This document shows positions 63,306 to 64,000 of a stretch of 64,000 bases of DNA, in pieces. Both the position numbers and the translations under genes were made by a program. Source of the stretch: RPQJ01 sp963823535 (GTDB taxonomy: Bacteria > Pseudomonadota > Gammaproteobacteria > Steroidobacterales > Steroidobacteraceae); the NCBI GenBank assembly GCA_963823535.1, contig CAWGLZ010000001.1, positions 62,001 to 126,000 of the forward strand, written 5' to 3'. Each line of letters begins with the position of its first letter. Within the stretch, counting starts at the first letter, position 1. The notes beneath the pieces are model-generated. The model had not been told where the DNA came from. It searched no databases and saw only the letters and a list, made by a program, of their open reading frames with translations.

Positions 63306-63953
63306 TCAGATGCGATAGGCCGTGCCGGTCATGATGCGCGCGGTGCCGCGCATGAGCCGGCGGATCGGTCCGGGCAGCTCGCGACCGCCCGCCGCGCGTG
63401 CCTCGGAGCCATGCCGCGCCTCGTCCGCCTGCATCTGCGCGACGATGCGCCGCGAGCGTTCGTCGTCCGCGGGCAGCTCGTGGAGGTGCGATTCCAGGTG
63501 CTCGATGACCTGCCGCTCGGTCTCGGCGACGAACCCGAGGCTCGTCCGGTCGCCCGCCAGGCCGGCGACGGCCCCGATCGCGAACGAGCCCGCGTACCAG
63601 AGCGGCGCGAGCAGGCTGGTCCGGCTGTCGAGCTCGCGTACGCGCTGCTCGCACCAGGCGAGGTGATCGGTCTCGTCGCGCGCGGCGTCGAGGAGGGATT
63701 CGCGGATCTGGGCGTTGCGGGCCGTGAGGGCCTGCCCGTGGTACAGGGCCTGGGCCGCGATCTCGCCCGCATGGTTCACCCGCATGAGGGCCGCCGCGTG
63801 CCGGCGGGCCTGCGGGGCGTGCACGGATTCCGGGGCAGCCCCGGCCGGGCTGGGCCGGGCGGCGACGTTGGCGGCCGCGACCGTGCGCAGCCCCCGGTCG
63901 AACTCCCGGATCAACTGGTCGAGGAGGGACAGGCGGGGGGTCGGGGCCGGCAT
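63306..63953 (-). CDS. coq7: 3-demethoxyubiquinol 3-hydroxylase (Coq7)
   Basis: 215-residue di-iron hydroxylase of ubiquinone synthesis, which in proteobacteria replaces flavoprotein UbiF. Iron ligands are in MRVNHAGEIAAQALYHGQ, ARDETDHLAWCEQR, ETERQVIEHLESHL and QMQADEARHGSEA. The first 50 residues are variable. The hydrophobic patch LAPLWYAGSFAIGAVAGLAG would mediate membrane association. The start region carries TATAAAAT on the gene strand (63961-63968) as a possible -10. Presence of Coq7 implies an aerobic quinone pathway. Confidence 0.96.
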   Translation of the reverse strand: MPAPTPRLSLLDQLIREFDRGLRTVAAANVAARPSPAGAAPESVHAPQARRHAAALMRVNHAGEIAAQALYHGQALTARNAQIRESLLDAARDETDHLAWCEQRVRELDSRTSLLAPLWYAGSFAIGAVAGLAGDRTSLGFVAETERQVIEHLESHLHELPADDERSRRIVAQMQADEARHGSEARAAGGRELPGPIRRLMRGTARIMTGTAYRI

Positions 63954-64000
63954 CGCACTATTTTATATGTGTGCGGCGCCCGCCGCTGGGCCGGTGCCCG

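Overview
This 64 kb window is a high-GC chromosome segment from a gammaproteobacterium. The assignment rests on gene order and protein similarity read by eye: rpoC-str-S10-spc-alpha ribosomal superoperon, leuS-lptE-holA-nadD-rsfS-rlmH, maf-rng-yhdP-nit-tldD, Coq7-type ubiquinone hydroxylase, DarP, LptE, DjlA and a CRP/Vfr-type regulator. The whole set resembles the Xanthomonadales/Nevskiales/Steroidobacterales side of the class; the order-level placement is inference. Almost every base is coding, no gene-free stretch exceeds 300 bases, and I see no tRNA, rRNA, insertion sequence, phage gene or CRISPR array.

Region 1 (1-22370, all + strand) is the transcription/translation core: the 3' part of rpoC; the str operon (rpsL-rpsG-fusA-tuf) with rpsJ attached; the S10 block rplC-D-W-B-rpsS-rplV-rpsC-rplP-rpmC-rpsQ; the spc block rplN-X-E-rpsN-H-rplF-R-rpsE-rpmD-rplO-secY-rpmJ; and the alpha block rpsM-K-D-rpoA-rplQ, closed by a strong intrinsic terminator. 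Candidate promoters lie before rpsL, between rpsJ and rplC, and before rpsM. The one between rpsJ and rplC is followed by a leader of about 170 nt with a hairpin and T6 tract, so the S10-type leader may have moved downstream of rpsJ.

Region 2 (22450-29550) is mixed: mechanosensitive channel mscL, prolidase pepQ, an Ala-rich lipoprotein, a GNAT protein, uvrA and an MFS transporter. Region 3 (29615-37492) holds ssb, then the tightly overlapping miaB-phoH-ybeY and corC-lnt-MBL hydrolase genes, then a lone TupA-like binding protein. Region 4 (37592-53540) is envelope, NAD, ribosome-maturation and RNA-processing housekeeping, from leuS to tldD. Within it, a proline iminopeptidase gene sits antisense between lptE and holA, and rlmH is broken by a one-base frame disruption.

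Region 5 (53552-63953) contains an AAA ATPase fused to an FHA domain, purK/purE/darP, pmbA (TldE), a YihY-type membrane protein, purC, djlA, rpe, a CRP-family regulator and coq7.

I did not find a convincing undescribed multi-gene system. The items most worth a second look are the rplC leader, the rlmH frameshift, the AAA-FHA fusion, the palindrome at the purE start, and a set of low-complexity extensions on otherwise conserved proteins (L30, L17, RsfS, CRP).
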